Positions 39,037 through 48,241 of a DNA stretch of 48,241 nucleotides are shown in pieces (position 1 is the first letter of the stretch; every line of letters starts with the position of its first letter). A model generated the notes under the pieces. The model saw only the letters and a list, made by a program, of their open reading frames with translations. It was not told the DNA's origin and searched no databases. The stretch comes from Planctomycetota bacterium. Lineage in GTDB: Bacteria > Planctomycetota > Planctomycetia > Gemmatales > Gemmataceae. Position numbers and translations under genes: made by a program. The stretch covers positions 1-48,241 of the forward strand of contig JAKOSN010000128.1 in the NCBI GenBank assembly GCA_029777335.1, written 5' to 3'.

Positions 39037-39329
39037 GTTAACTCCCTCTCGGACAGATTCGATCCGGTGCTGAGGTTGAAGCGTACGTCCGTTCACCTCA
39101 ACCGGGTTGATGTCGCGCCCAGGGATTCCGCCTCGCGGTTCGACCCCTGTACCAAAGACGAATCAGACCCCTGGGTAGATTACTGGTTGTTGTACTCCGA
39201 ATTGGCCCCGCGCGCCCGAATAAGCGCGTTCCAGGGTGGAATTCTCAAGATCTCCTTTTCCCCGGCGCTGGCGCGGCGGTAAAGTGTTGGCCATGCGCTC
39301 CGCCCGGACCTGGTGCAAGGATTCTCCGC
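39037..39329. other. Divergent intergenic region (293 bases)
   Basis: Between the divergent alpha-2-macroglobulin and DapA-superfamily genes. It holds a weak inverted repeat, TGAGGTTGAA and TTCACCTCA at about 39071-39100. I found no convincing promoter hexamers in either direction and no coding-like frame. Confidence 0.4.
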
Positions 39330-40244
39330 ATGACTCGACCGTTGCAGGGGGTGTTGCCGATTGTCCACACTCCCTTTCTTGAGGATGATTCGATCGATCG
39401 CGGCTGTTTCCAGACCGAGATCGACTGGCTCTATGCCCAGGGCGCCGAGGGATTTGGCACCGGCATGGTTTCGGAACTGCTGCGCTTAACCAGCGAGGAA
39501 CGCCTGAGCCTGACCCAATGGCTGGTCGACTGGAGCGCCGGCCGCGGAGCGGTCTTCATGAGCGTGGGTGCCGAAAGCGGGGCCCAGGCGGTGCTCTATG
39601 CCCGGCAGGCAGAGCGTGCGGGGTGTGACGCCATCATGGCAGTGCCGCCCCTGACCACGCGGCTCCCTGTGCCGGCGCTGCTTGAGTACTATCGCCGCCT
39701 GGCCGAAGCGGTCTCGCTCCCGGTGATTGTGCAGGATGCCTCGGGCTATGTTGGCCAGTCGATTCCAATCGCGGTCTGCGTGGAACTCCTCGAACGCTAC
39801 GGCGCCGACAAGATTGTGTTCAAGCCCGAAGGCGCCCCGATCGGACCGAATCTGTCCGCCTTGCGCGATGCCACCGGCGGCAAAGCCCGCATCTTCGAGG
39901 GTTCGGGGGGCATTCTTCTGGTGGACAGTTTTCGTCGGGGGGTCGCTGGCACCATGCCGGGGGTGGATCTCCTCGATGGCATCGTCGCTCTGTGGCGTGC
40001 CTTGCAACACGGCGACGACGAGACGGTCTATCGTGTGTATTTCCCGATCTGTGCGCTGGTGGCGCTGCAGATGCAGGCGGGGCTGGATGGCTTTCTGGCC
40101 ATCGAGAAATATCTGCTGGTCAAACGCGGGCTCTTTCGCAGCGCGCGCCGGCGCGCGCCTTTCAGCTGGAGTCTGGATGCCGAAACCGCCGCCGAGGTCG
40201 ATCGCCTGCTCAGGCACCTGGAATCCGCTCTCCACCCCTCGTGA
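39330..40244 (+). CDS. DapA/NanA-superfamily aldolase or dehydratase
   Basis: A 304-residue (beta/alpha)8 enzyme of the dihydrodipicolinate synthase superfamily. The start GVLPIVHTPFLEDDSID, the GTGMVSELLRLT segment, and the Schiff-base Lys K165 in KIVFKPEGAP are visible. The Tyr of true dihydrodipicolinate synthase (YNVP motif) is replaced: the strand reads PVIVQDASGY with Gln135. It is therefore not DapA itself but one of the related lyases that use a pyruvate-like Schiff base or a dehydratase reaction on sugar acids. The substrate is unknown. The ceramidase-like gene starts 89 bases after it in the same direction, so a shared pathway is possible. Confidence 0.85.
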   Translation: MTRPLQGVLPIVHTPFLEDDSIDRGCFQTEIDWLYAQGAEGFGTGMVSELLRLTSEERLSLTQWLVDWSAGRGAVFMSVGAESGAQAVLYARQAERAGCDAIMAVPPLTTRLPVPALLEYYRRLAEAVSLPVIVQDASGYVGQSIPIAVCVELLERYGADKIVFKPEGAPIGPNLSALRDATGGKARIFEGSGGILLVDSFRRGVAGTMPGVDLLDGIVALWRALQHGDDETVYRVYFPICALVALQMQAGLDGFLAIEKYLLVKRGLFRSARRRAPFSWSLDAETAAEVDRLLRHLESALHPS

Positions 40245-40333
40245 CAGAGGATTGTCCTTCCCTCGCCAACCGCGTTTTCTGAGTCTCCTGGCTGTTCGTG
40301 CTTGCGACACCCTTTTGTGGCAGTGACCCTCCC

Positions 40334-41788
40334 ATGACACACGTTGATACTCTCCAGACTTCCTGTCGGGCCACACTTGTTCAGGGCGATATCACCCCGC
40401 CTGTGGGAATCTTTCATCGCATGTGGGGAGCAGCCCTGCACGATATTTCCACCGGAGTGCACCGCCCCTTGCGCGCCACGCTGCTGCTGATGGAACCGCG
40501 CGAGCCGGCGGGCGAGAGCGAGCGCTTACTGCTGGTTTCCGTGGATCACTGCATTCTCGACGAGGAAGAAATTGCCACCATTCGCGCGGCGGTCTGTGCG
40601 GCCATCGCGCTGCGCCCCGAGCACTTTCAACTGACCCTGTCGCACACCCATGGCGCAGGGTGGATGTCGCGTAACCGCTCGCATCTGCCAGGCGGCGAGC
40701 GCATTGGCCCCTATCTGGACAGCATGCGCCAACGGATTGTGGATCTGGCGCGCCAGGCGGTGCAGCAACTGGAGCCGGCCGCGATCGTCTACCACCAGGG
40801 GCGCTGCAGCCTTGCGGCACAGCGGGATTTCTGGGACGAGGAACGCCAGTGCCATGTGTGCGGATTCAATCCAATGGGACAGGCCGACGATACCTTGCTG
40901 CTCGCGCGCCTCACCGATCGACAGGGGGAAATACTGGGAACGATCGTCAACTACGCCTGCCACCCAACCACGCTGGCGTGGGACAATACGCTGATCAGTC
41001 CGGATTTTGTCGGTGCGCTGCGCGAGGTGGTGGAGAGCACCACCAGGGCGCCCTGTTTGTTTCTGCAAGGCGCCTCGGGGGATCTGGGACCGCGCGAGGG
41101 GTTTGTGGGAGATGTCTCCATTGCAGATCGTAATGGTCGCCAACTGGGGTACGCGGTGCTCTCGCACCTGGAGGCGATTCCGCCCGCCGAAACGCGCTTT
41201 GTCTACCAGGGGCCTGTGGTCTCGGGCACCTTGATTGGGACGTGGGCCCATCAACCACTGACCGAGGCCGATCGTCCACGTCTGAGGCGCTGGCGCCAGG
41301 AATACTTCCCTGTCGACCTCCCCTATCGCGTGGATCTGCCCACCCGCGAGGAAACCACGCGGCAGCGCGACGAATGGCTGGCCGCCGAGACGAAGGCACG
41401 CCAAGGGGGCGATCCTGTCCAGATTCGTGATTGTCGCGCGATGGTGGAGCAGATGAACCGGCAGCTCAATCGCCTGCAGGCGCTCCCTGAGGGAAAGGTC
41501 TTTCCCTATCCCGTCGCCCTGTGGCAGCTGGGGGAGGCGGTGTGGGTGCTGGTGCCGGGTGAACTCTATCAGTTCTTCCAGGTCGCCCTGCGCGAGCGCT
41601 TCCCCGGAGTGCCGCTGCTGGTGAGCACACTCACGGGAGGCTGGCAACCGGCCTATTTGCCCACAGCGCCGACCTATTGCCACAACATCTATCAACAGGT
41701 GATTGCGGCGGTGGGACCGGGGAGCCTGGAGATTCTGGTGGAGTCGATCGCGCAACGGCTGGCGGGGATGCTGGCCCGGAGGGACTGA
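40334..41788 (+). CDS. Neutral-ceramidase-like protein without a signal peptide
   Basis: A 484-residue protein resembling the N-terminal domain of neutral/alkaline non-lysosomal ceramidases: an opening DITPPVGIF, the metal-side LSHTHGAGWM, NYACHPTTL, FLQGASGDLGPR, and a late VLVPGELYQFF. Known ceramidases are secreted and around 650 residues or more; this one has no signal and lacks the C-terminal Ig-like domain, so it is probably cytoplasmic with another amide or ester substrate. The ATG at 40334 is taken as start, where the conserved part begins soon after. It follows the DapA-like gene. gltX lies downstream, with its own promoter. Confidence 0.75.
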   Translation: MTHVDTLQTSCRATLVQGDITPPVGIFHRMWGAALHDISTGVHRPLRATLLLMEPREPAGESERLLLVSVDHCILDEEEIATIRAAVCAAIALRPEHFQLTLSHTHGAGWMSRNRSHLPGGERIGPYLDSMRQRIVDLARQAVQQLEPAAIVYHQGRCSLAAQRDFWDEERQCHVCGFNPMGQADDTLLLARLTDRQGEILGTIVNYACHPTTLAWDNTLISPDFVGALREVVESTTRAPCLFLQGASGDLGPREGFVGDVSIADRNGRQLGYAVLSHLEAIPPAETRFVYQGPVVSGTLIGTWAHQPLTEADRPRLRRWRQEYFPVDLPYRVDLPTREETTRQRDEWLAAETKARQGGDPVQIRDCRAMVEQMNRQLNRLQALPEGKVFPYPVALWQLGEAVWVLVPGELYQFFQVALRERFPGVPLLVSTLTGGWQPAYLPTAPTYCHNIYQQVIAAVGPGSLEILVESIAQRLAGMLARRD

Positions 41789-41803
41789 GCCACCGGGGCG
41801 AAC

Positions 41804-41831
41804 TTGGCACTGCTGCCGGGGGTCATATAAT
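41804..41831 (+). promoter_or_regulatory. Near-consensus promoter of gltX-glnS
   Basis: TTGGCA (41804-41809), a 16-base spacer and a perfect TATAAT (41826-41831). It begins 15 bases after the stop of the ceramidase-like gene and lies about 100 bases before gltX. It is the best sigma-70-type promoter seen in the window. Confidence 0.75.
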
Positions 41832-41932
41832 CTGAGACGTGGAGCGGGGCTTGGAATTGGCGGCATCTCCGCTCACCGTCTGTTCCTGGTATGGTCGTTT
41901 ATCTGGCACCCCTGGCCACAGAAGTGGTGAGC

Positions 41933-43498
41933 ATGGTTCGCACACGTTTTGCTCCGAGTCCAACGGGCTATCTACACATTGGCGGCGTTCGCACCGCCTT
42001 CTTCAACTGGCTCTTCGCCCGGCATCATGGCGGACAGTTCATCCTCCGTATCGACGACACCGATCAACAACGCAATATCGCCGAGGCGCTGGAGCCGATC
42101 CTCAACGGGTTCCGCTGGCTGGGGCTGAACTGGGATGAGGGCCCCGGAATCGAGGGGCCTCATGCCCCTTACTACCAGTCGCAAAAGCTGCCACGCTACC
42201 AGGAAGCGGTGCGCCAACTCCTCGAACGCGGGCTGGCCTATCATGACTATGCCACCCCGGAGGAGTTGAAGGCGGAACGAGAAGCAGCCGAGAAGGAGAA
42301 ACGCCCCTTCCTGTACAGCCGCAAATGGATGGCGGAAAGCGCCGCCGACCGGGCTCGCCTGGAGAGCGCGGGGCGCCAGGGGGTGGTGCGCTTGAAGATG
42401 GCGCGCGAGGGGACGTGCCGTTTTGTCGATCACATTCGCGGCGAGATGGCCGTTGCCTGGACGCACGAGCAGGACCACGTGATCCAGCGCGCCGATGGCA
42501 CCGTGCTGTACAACCTCGCCAACGTGATCGATGATTACGACATGGGAATCACCCATGTGATTCGGGCCGAGGAACACCTGTCGAACACGGCGCGCCAGAT
42601 CTTCATCGCCCAGGGGCTGGGCTATCCCCTCCCCGAATATGCTCATGTGCCGTTCGTCGCCGAGCCGGGGAGCAAGAACAAGCTGAGCAAACGCAAGATC
42701 AGCCAGTATCTGAAGAACGCGGATTTCAAGAAGATCTACGACCATGGTCAGGCAATCGCTCAGGCCATTGGCCTGACCACCTCGGCAGACACCTTTAACC
42801 CGGTCATTGTCGATTTCTATGAGCGAGTCGGGTATCTGCCGGAAGCGATTCTGAACTATCTCGTTCTGCTGGGATGGTCGCTCGACGATCGGAGCGAGAT
42901 GTTCACGCTTGACGAGATGATCGCCAACTTCTCGCTGGAGCGGGTGAACAAGGCCCCGGCGAGTTTCGACTGCAAGAAGCTGTGGGCGTTTCAGGAGCGC
43001 TACATGCAGGCGCTCCCTGTGGAGCCCAAGACGGCAAGGGTGCTGCCCTACCTGCAACAGCGCGGCCTGCTCGCCCAGCCCGCGACGGCTCACCAGCTGG
43101 CGCGCCTCAGGCAGGTGGTGCAGGCGGCCAACGAGCGGATCAAGGTAGCAGGGGACATCCTCGATTATCTCGACTTTTTCCTTGCTGACGACCAGGTGCC
43201 CTACGACGAGAGCGCCTTTGAGAAGCGCCTGCGCAAACCGCCGGAGGCCGCGGGTCTGCTCAGGAAGTTCCGCGCCTGTCTGGCGACCACGGAGAGTTTC
43301 GCGGCGCCGGCGCTGGAAGGCCTGCTCAACCAGTTTGTGCAGACAGAGGGAATCCAGATCGGCCAGATCATCCATGCGGTGCGCGTGGCGATTACTGGCA
43401 AGGCGGTCGGCTTTGGTCTGTTCGATGCGCTGGCCATTCTGGGCAAGGAGCAGTCGCTGGCCCGCATCGATCGTACCCTGCAACGGCTGGGCAGCTGA
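41933..43498 (+). CDS. gltX: Glutamyl-tRNA synthetase
   Basis: A 521-residue class I synthetase that attaches glutamate to tRNA-Glu. The nucleotide site has [20 protein letters not shown] (HIGG at 14-17) and the KMSKS loop is KLSKRK. The [11 protein letters not shown] segment contributes to amino-acid and tRNA recognition. Zinc-finger cysteines are absent, as in many bacteria. The C-terminal anticodon-binding helices ([17 protein letters not shown] on) complete the enzyme. The ATG at 41933 is preferred because homology starts there; an ATG at 41891 would add 14 residues. glnS lies 59 bases downstream, so both are likely read from the promoter at 41804. Confidence 0.95.
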   Translation: MVRTRFAPSPTGYLHIGGVRTAFFNWLFARHHGGQFILRIDDTDQQRNIAEALEPILNGFRWLGLNWDEGPGIEGPHAPYYQSQKLPRYQEAVRQLLERGLAYHDYATPEELKAEREAAEKEKRPFLYSRKWMAESAADRARLESAGRQGVVRLKMAREGTCRFVDHIRGEMAVAWTHEQDHVIQRADGTVLYNLANVIDDYDMGITHVIRAEEHLSNTARQIFIAQGLGYPLPEYAHVPFVAEPGSKNKLSKRKISQYLKNADFKKIYDHGQAIAQAIGLTTSADTFNPVIVDFYERVGYLPEAILNYLVLLGWSLDDRSEMFTLDEMIANFSLERVNKAPASFDCKKLWAFQERYMQALPVEPKTARVLPYLQQRGLLAQPATAHQLARLRQVVQAANERIKVAGDILDYLDFFLADDQVPYDESAFEKRLRKPPEAAGLLRKFRACLATTESFAAPALEGLLNQFVQTEGIQIGQIIHAVRVAITGKAVGFGLFDALAILGKEQSLARIDRTLQRLGS

Positions 43499-43557
43499 CC
43501 CGATCGACAACGACCTCTCCAGGAAGCAACGCTTCGTCACTGAGAAGGATTCGAGCA

Positions 43558-45285
<1,728 letters not shown>

Positions 45286-45296
45286 CGCGGAGTGAA

Positions 45297-45326
45297 AGGA
45301 GAGAACGGCCCGGGCCGTTCTCTCCT
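45297..45326. terminator. 30-base perfect palindrome after glnS
   Basis: Arms 45297-45311 and 45312-45326 are exact complements with a CCCGGG centre. It can form a stem of about 13 bp with a small loop. It lies between the stops of glnS and the converging propeller gene and probably ends transcription from both sides, without a U tract. Confidence 0.75.
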
Positions 45327-45336
45327 CGCTGGCCTG

Positions 45337-48241
45337 TTAATCGTCGATCCGGTGGCCTTTCATTTCACGTTCCTCCTCGTCCTCCAACTCGTCCTCGGCA
45401 ATGGTGGAGGGCACGCCCGTGGGGTCGGCCTCCACGCGCACCCCCTCGGTGTATTCCTGCCCATCGACGGTCAGCACCAGCTTGTACATCCCTGGGCCGA
45501 TCGGTTCGGAAAAGCCCCGTTCGCGACCAGCCCCAACGGGGTTGCGCAGGACAAACCGCGTCAGATCCCACTGCACACGATGCAGCCCTGGGTCCGCCGG
45601 GACATTCAGAACGCGCATCGTTTTGCCGCTATAATCGAGAATTTTCAGATCGATTTTGTTTGCTTTCTGCCCCAGGCTGTAGAAGATGCTGGCCCCTCGT
45701 TGTGGATTCTGGCCGTAGTAATGGCGACTCCCCGAACCGTAGGGCGAGCCACGCTGGGGTTCACTGCGCCAGCGCACCGCGGTGTTCGGACGGTACAGGG
45801 CCGCCTTCGCCGTCAACGTGCTTGGTTTGATGCCACGCAACGGCGTCACATCCAGCACCCACAGGCTGCGGCCATGGGTGGCAACCACGATCTCCCCCGC
45901 CGTGGGATGGACGGCAACCTCGTGGATCGCCACCGTGGGCAGATTGTTGTTGATCCTGGTCCACGAGGCGCCGCGGTTCAGACTTGCCCAGAGCGCGAAC
46001 TCGGTCCCCAGATAGAGGAGATCTTCCTTCTCGATATCCTCGCGCAAACAGCGTGTCGAGCCGGTGGGGAGATTGCTGCGCAGCGATTTCCACGACTGAC
46101 CATAATCCTCGCTGACATACACATGCGGTTCATCGTCGTCGGAACGGTGGCCGTCGAGCACCACATAGACGCGGCCGTTGGCGTGGCGTGATGCTTCGAG
46201 GGTACTCACCCAGCGGTAGTGTTTCGTCCCCCCGATCGCTGACAGCAGATTGTCGGTAATATTGGTCCACTTCACGCCGCCATCGCGGGTCACCCAGAGG
46301 TAGCCGTCATCGGTGCCGGCGTAGAGCACCTCGGGGCTGCGTGGCGACTCGGCGAGCGCAGTGGCCGACCCCCATTTGGTGCGGGTGATCTCGGGCGAAA
46401 TCACCTTCTGTTCCTCGCCCTGCTTGAGCGAACGGAACACAAAGTTGCCCCCGCTGTAGACGATGCGCGGGTTGTGCGCTGACAGGATGAACGGCGTATT
46501 CCAGTTGAAACGATACGGAGGCTGACCGCGAGGTGGTTGGGGCTTGATGCTTTTGACCGCCCCGGTCCGCAGATGGCGCCGCACCATGTTGCCATCCTGG
46601 CTCTCGAAATAGACCAGGTCGGGATCCTCGGGATCGACCCGGCAGACAAAGCCATCGCCGCCGCCAAGCACAATCCAGTCCTCGTTGATCGGTCCCGGAC
46701 CCGTGAGGGTTTGACTCGGCCCCGCCCAGCTGGCGTTATCCTGCAGCCCGCCATAGACGCGGTACGGTTTGCGATTATCGACCGTCACATGGTAGAACTG
46801 GCCGATCGCCTGGTAGTTCATGTGCTCCCAGTGATCCATGCGATCGTAGGTGACATAGAATCCGCCATCGGTACCAACAAGCATGTGCCGGCCATCGTGG
46901 GGATCGATCCAGAGTGCGTGCTGATCGGGGTGCACGCCGTTGCCTCCGTCGGGCTTGAAGGTTTTGCCGCCATCGACGGACCGATAGAGTGCCACCCCGG
47001 TGACATAGAGATACTTCTCATCACTGGGATCGACGCGCACCTGGCTGAAGTACATTGGCCGCGGATTGAGCGAATTGATGCGCTTCCAGGTGACCCCCGC
47101 ATCGTCGGAGCGATAGATGCCGCCATACTCGTGCGCGTATGGCCCCTGCTGATCCTGGATGTTTTCGCTCTGGCCGCCATACCAGGCGCTCCAGGGGCGA
47201 GTGCGACTGGCGCCAGGGGTGGGACGCTGGGCCAGAGTCACCACGAGATCCTTGCTCTCCTTGTCACGGCGCACCTTCAGCGTGACCTTGTCGCCGACCT
47301 TCTTTTCCCGGAGGAGTTCAAAGAGCTCGCGCATCGTCTTGACCGGCTTCTTGTCGATCGCCTGCACCAGATCGCCGTCCTTCAGACCGGCCCTGGCCGC
47401 GGGGCCCTCCGCCACCACCTCCCGAATCAGCAGCCCTTCCTTGTCCTCGTCGCCCCGGAAACCGAGATAAACGCCCCCCCCGCGCTGGGGACCTCCCTGG
47501 GGAGGACGAGTGCCAAGCGTGACCTCAATCTTCTTTGTCTCCTTGCCACGCTGCAGGGTAAGAGGCAACTTCTCGCCGACCTTGCGTGCCCGGATCTCCC
47601 TGGAGAGGTCGTCGTACTTGTGGATCGGCTTGTCGCCGACGGCGGTCACAATGTCGCCCGCCAGAAGGCCCGCCTTGGCGGCGGGGCTTTCGGGAGTGAT
47701 CTCGGTCAGCTTGGCGCCCTTGTCGCCTGGGACATCCTCGCCTGTGATGCCGAGGTAAACCTGACTCGGCGGGGTGCCCATGCCAATCTTCGCGCTATCG
47801 ACAATGGCGAAGACCGTCCGGGGATTCTTGCGCGACCAGTCCAGGCCGATCCGACCGAGGTCACAGGTCGGCAGCCCCTGGGTCATCTTCTTCCACGATT
47901 TACCACCATCGGTCGAGCGATAAATGCCGCTGCCCGGCCCCCACTTCTTGATGGGGTCGTAGCTATCGTAGCCATCCTCCATCGGGGTATTGCCCGGATG
48001 GCTGTCGTAGCCGTCGCGGCGTCGCTCCCAGGCGGTCTCGAGCAGCATCTCGGGATCGGCAGGGTTCAGATGCACTTCAAGAACGCCGGTCCTGTCGTCG
48101 ATCGAAAGCACCTTCTGCCAGGTTTTGCCGCCATCGGTGGTTTTGTACAGCCCGCGCTCCTCGTTGGGACCGTAGAGGCGACCCAGCGCGGCGACATAGA
48201 CGATGTCGGGATTGGTGGGATGAATGGCGATTTTGCCGATC
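45337..48241 (-). CDS. Asp-box (VPS10/sortilin-like) beta-propeller protein with two inserted PDZ domains (5' end beyond window)
   Basis: The last about 967 residues of a large protein whose start lies past 48241. Asp-box blades (S-x-D-x-G-x-x-W) occur on both sides of an insert: TTDGGKTW and STDGGKSW before, SDDAGVTW, SVDGGKTF, TRDGGVKW and SEDYGQSW after. Between them sit two PDZ domains, from about 47770-47510 and 47480-47210, each with the G-L/F carboxylate loop and an E-x-P-A-A-x-A-G-L helix start. The end is a beta-rich segment (PADPGLHRVQWDLTRFV) and an acidic tail. The protein resembles the sortilin-like or GH74-like propellers common in planctomycetes and is probably secreted, but no catalytic residue is identified. 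A GTG at 48111 is not the start, because similarity continues upstream of it. Confidence 0.88.
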   Translation of the reverse strand, partial: IGKIAIHPTNPDIVYVAALGRLYGPNEERGLYKTTDGGKTWQKVLSIDDRTGVLEVHLNPADPEMLLETAWERRRDGYDSHPGNTPMEDGYDSYDPIKKWGPGSGIYRSTDGGKSWKKMTQGLPTCDLGRIGLDWSRKNPRTVFAIVDSAKIGMGTPPSQVYLGITGEDVPGDKGAKLTEITPESPAAKAGLLAGDIVTAVGDKPIHKYDDLSREIRARKVGEKLPLTLQRGKETKKIEVTLGTRPPQGGPQRGGGVYLGFRGDEDKEGLLIREVVAEGPAARAGLKDGDLVQAIDKKPVKTMRELFELLREKKVGDKVTLKVRRDKESKDLVVTLAQRPTPGASRTRPWSAWYGGQSENIQDQQGPYAHEYGGIYRSDDAGVTWKRINSLNPRPMYFSQVRVDPSDEKYLYVTGVALYRSVDGGKTFKPDGGNGVHPDQHALWIDPHDGRHMLVGTDGGFYVTYDRMDHWEHMNYQAIGQFYHVTVDNRKPYRVYGGLQDNASWAGPSQTLTGPGPINEDWIVLGGGDGFVCRVDPEDPDLVYFESQDGNMVRRHLRTGAVKSIKPQPPRGQPPYRFNWNTPFILSAHNPRIVYSGGNFVFRSLKQGEEQKVISPEITRTKWGSATALAESPRSPEVLYAGTDDGYLWVTRDGGVKWTNITDNLLSAIGGTKHYRWVSTLEASRHANGRVYVVLDGHRSDDDEPHVYVSEDYGQSWKSLRSNLPTGSTRCLREDIEKEDLLYLGTEFALWASLNRGASWTRINNNLPTVAIHEVAVHPTAGEIVVATHGRSLWVLDVTPLRGIKPSTLTAKAALYRPNTAVRWRSEPQRGSPYGSGSRHYYGQNPQRGASIFYSLGQKANKIDLKILDYSGKTMRVLNVPADPGLHRVQWDLTRFVLRNPVGAGRERGFSEPIGPGMYKLVLTVDGQEYTEGVRVEADPTGVPSTIAEDELEDEEEREMKGHRIDD

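Overview
This window is one stretch of a GC-rich bacterial chromosome. It most likely comes from a planctomycete of the Gemmata group (Gemmataceae). The evidence is a set of lineage-typical proteins: an N-terminal TIGR02996-like segment (1-238), a TIGR03067-like lipocalin-sized protein (22982-23398), a large secreted PVC-type dehydrogenase/cytochrome with one CxxCH motif (26730-30179) coupled to an SGNH-like hydrolase, and a very large alpha-2-macroglobulin with a CxEQ thioester (32851-39036). Start codons are often GTG and intergenic regions are short. I saw no tRNA, rRNA, CRISPR array, insertion sequence or phage gene.

Layout. 1-7451 (minus strand): the start of a TIGR02996 protein, then a tightly overlapping signalling operon (PAS/GAF histidine kinase, single-domain receiver, hybrid kinase). 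The hybrid kinase carries a complete LOV flavin-binding signature, so it is probably a blue-light sensor. 7452-16000: a gene-poor spacer with one possible small ORF, a VOC-fold protein, a secreted SPOR-like protein, rph and greA, a class III CoA-transferase, a proline-rich tail-anchored protein, and an Aas-like acyl-ACP synthetase whose acyltransferase half has lost its catalytic motifs. 16367-22848 (plus strand): a protein-folding block groEL1-groES-groEL2-dnaJ-grpE-fmdB-yacG, closed by the only classical U-tract terminator of the window. 22982-26676 (plus strand): small accessory genes, namely a TIGR03067 protein, a STAS protein, an M50-type membrane protease with an N-terminal zinc ribbon, a stand-alone deaminase-like protein (HAE / PCxxC), a slipin and a second zinc-ribbon protein. 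26730-39036: secreted or envelope proteins (PVC cytochrome, SGNH-like protein, CBM9-like protein, alpha-2-macroglobulin). 39330-45285 (plus strand): a DapA-superfamily enzyme, a ceramidase-like protein, then gltX-glnS behind a near-consensus promoter. 45337-48241 (minus strand): a 5'-truncated Asp-box beta-propeller protein with two PDZ domains inserted between blades.

How they fit together. The clearest functional units are the light/redox-type phosphorelay, the chaperone block with two diverged GroELs sharing one GroES, and the paired Glu/Gln tRNA synthetases. The least explained parts are the deaminase-like protein and its membrane-protease/slipin neighbours, the SGNH-like protein without a nucleophilic serine, the propeller-PDZ hybrid, and long inverted repeats at four of the five convergent gene junctions. 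All functions are read from sequence motifs by eye; no database search was run.
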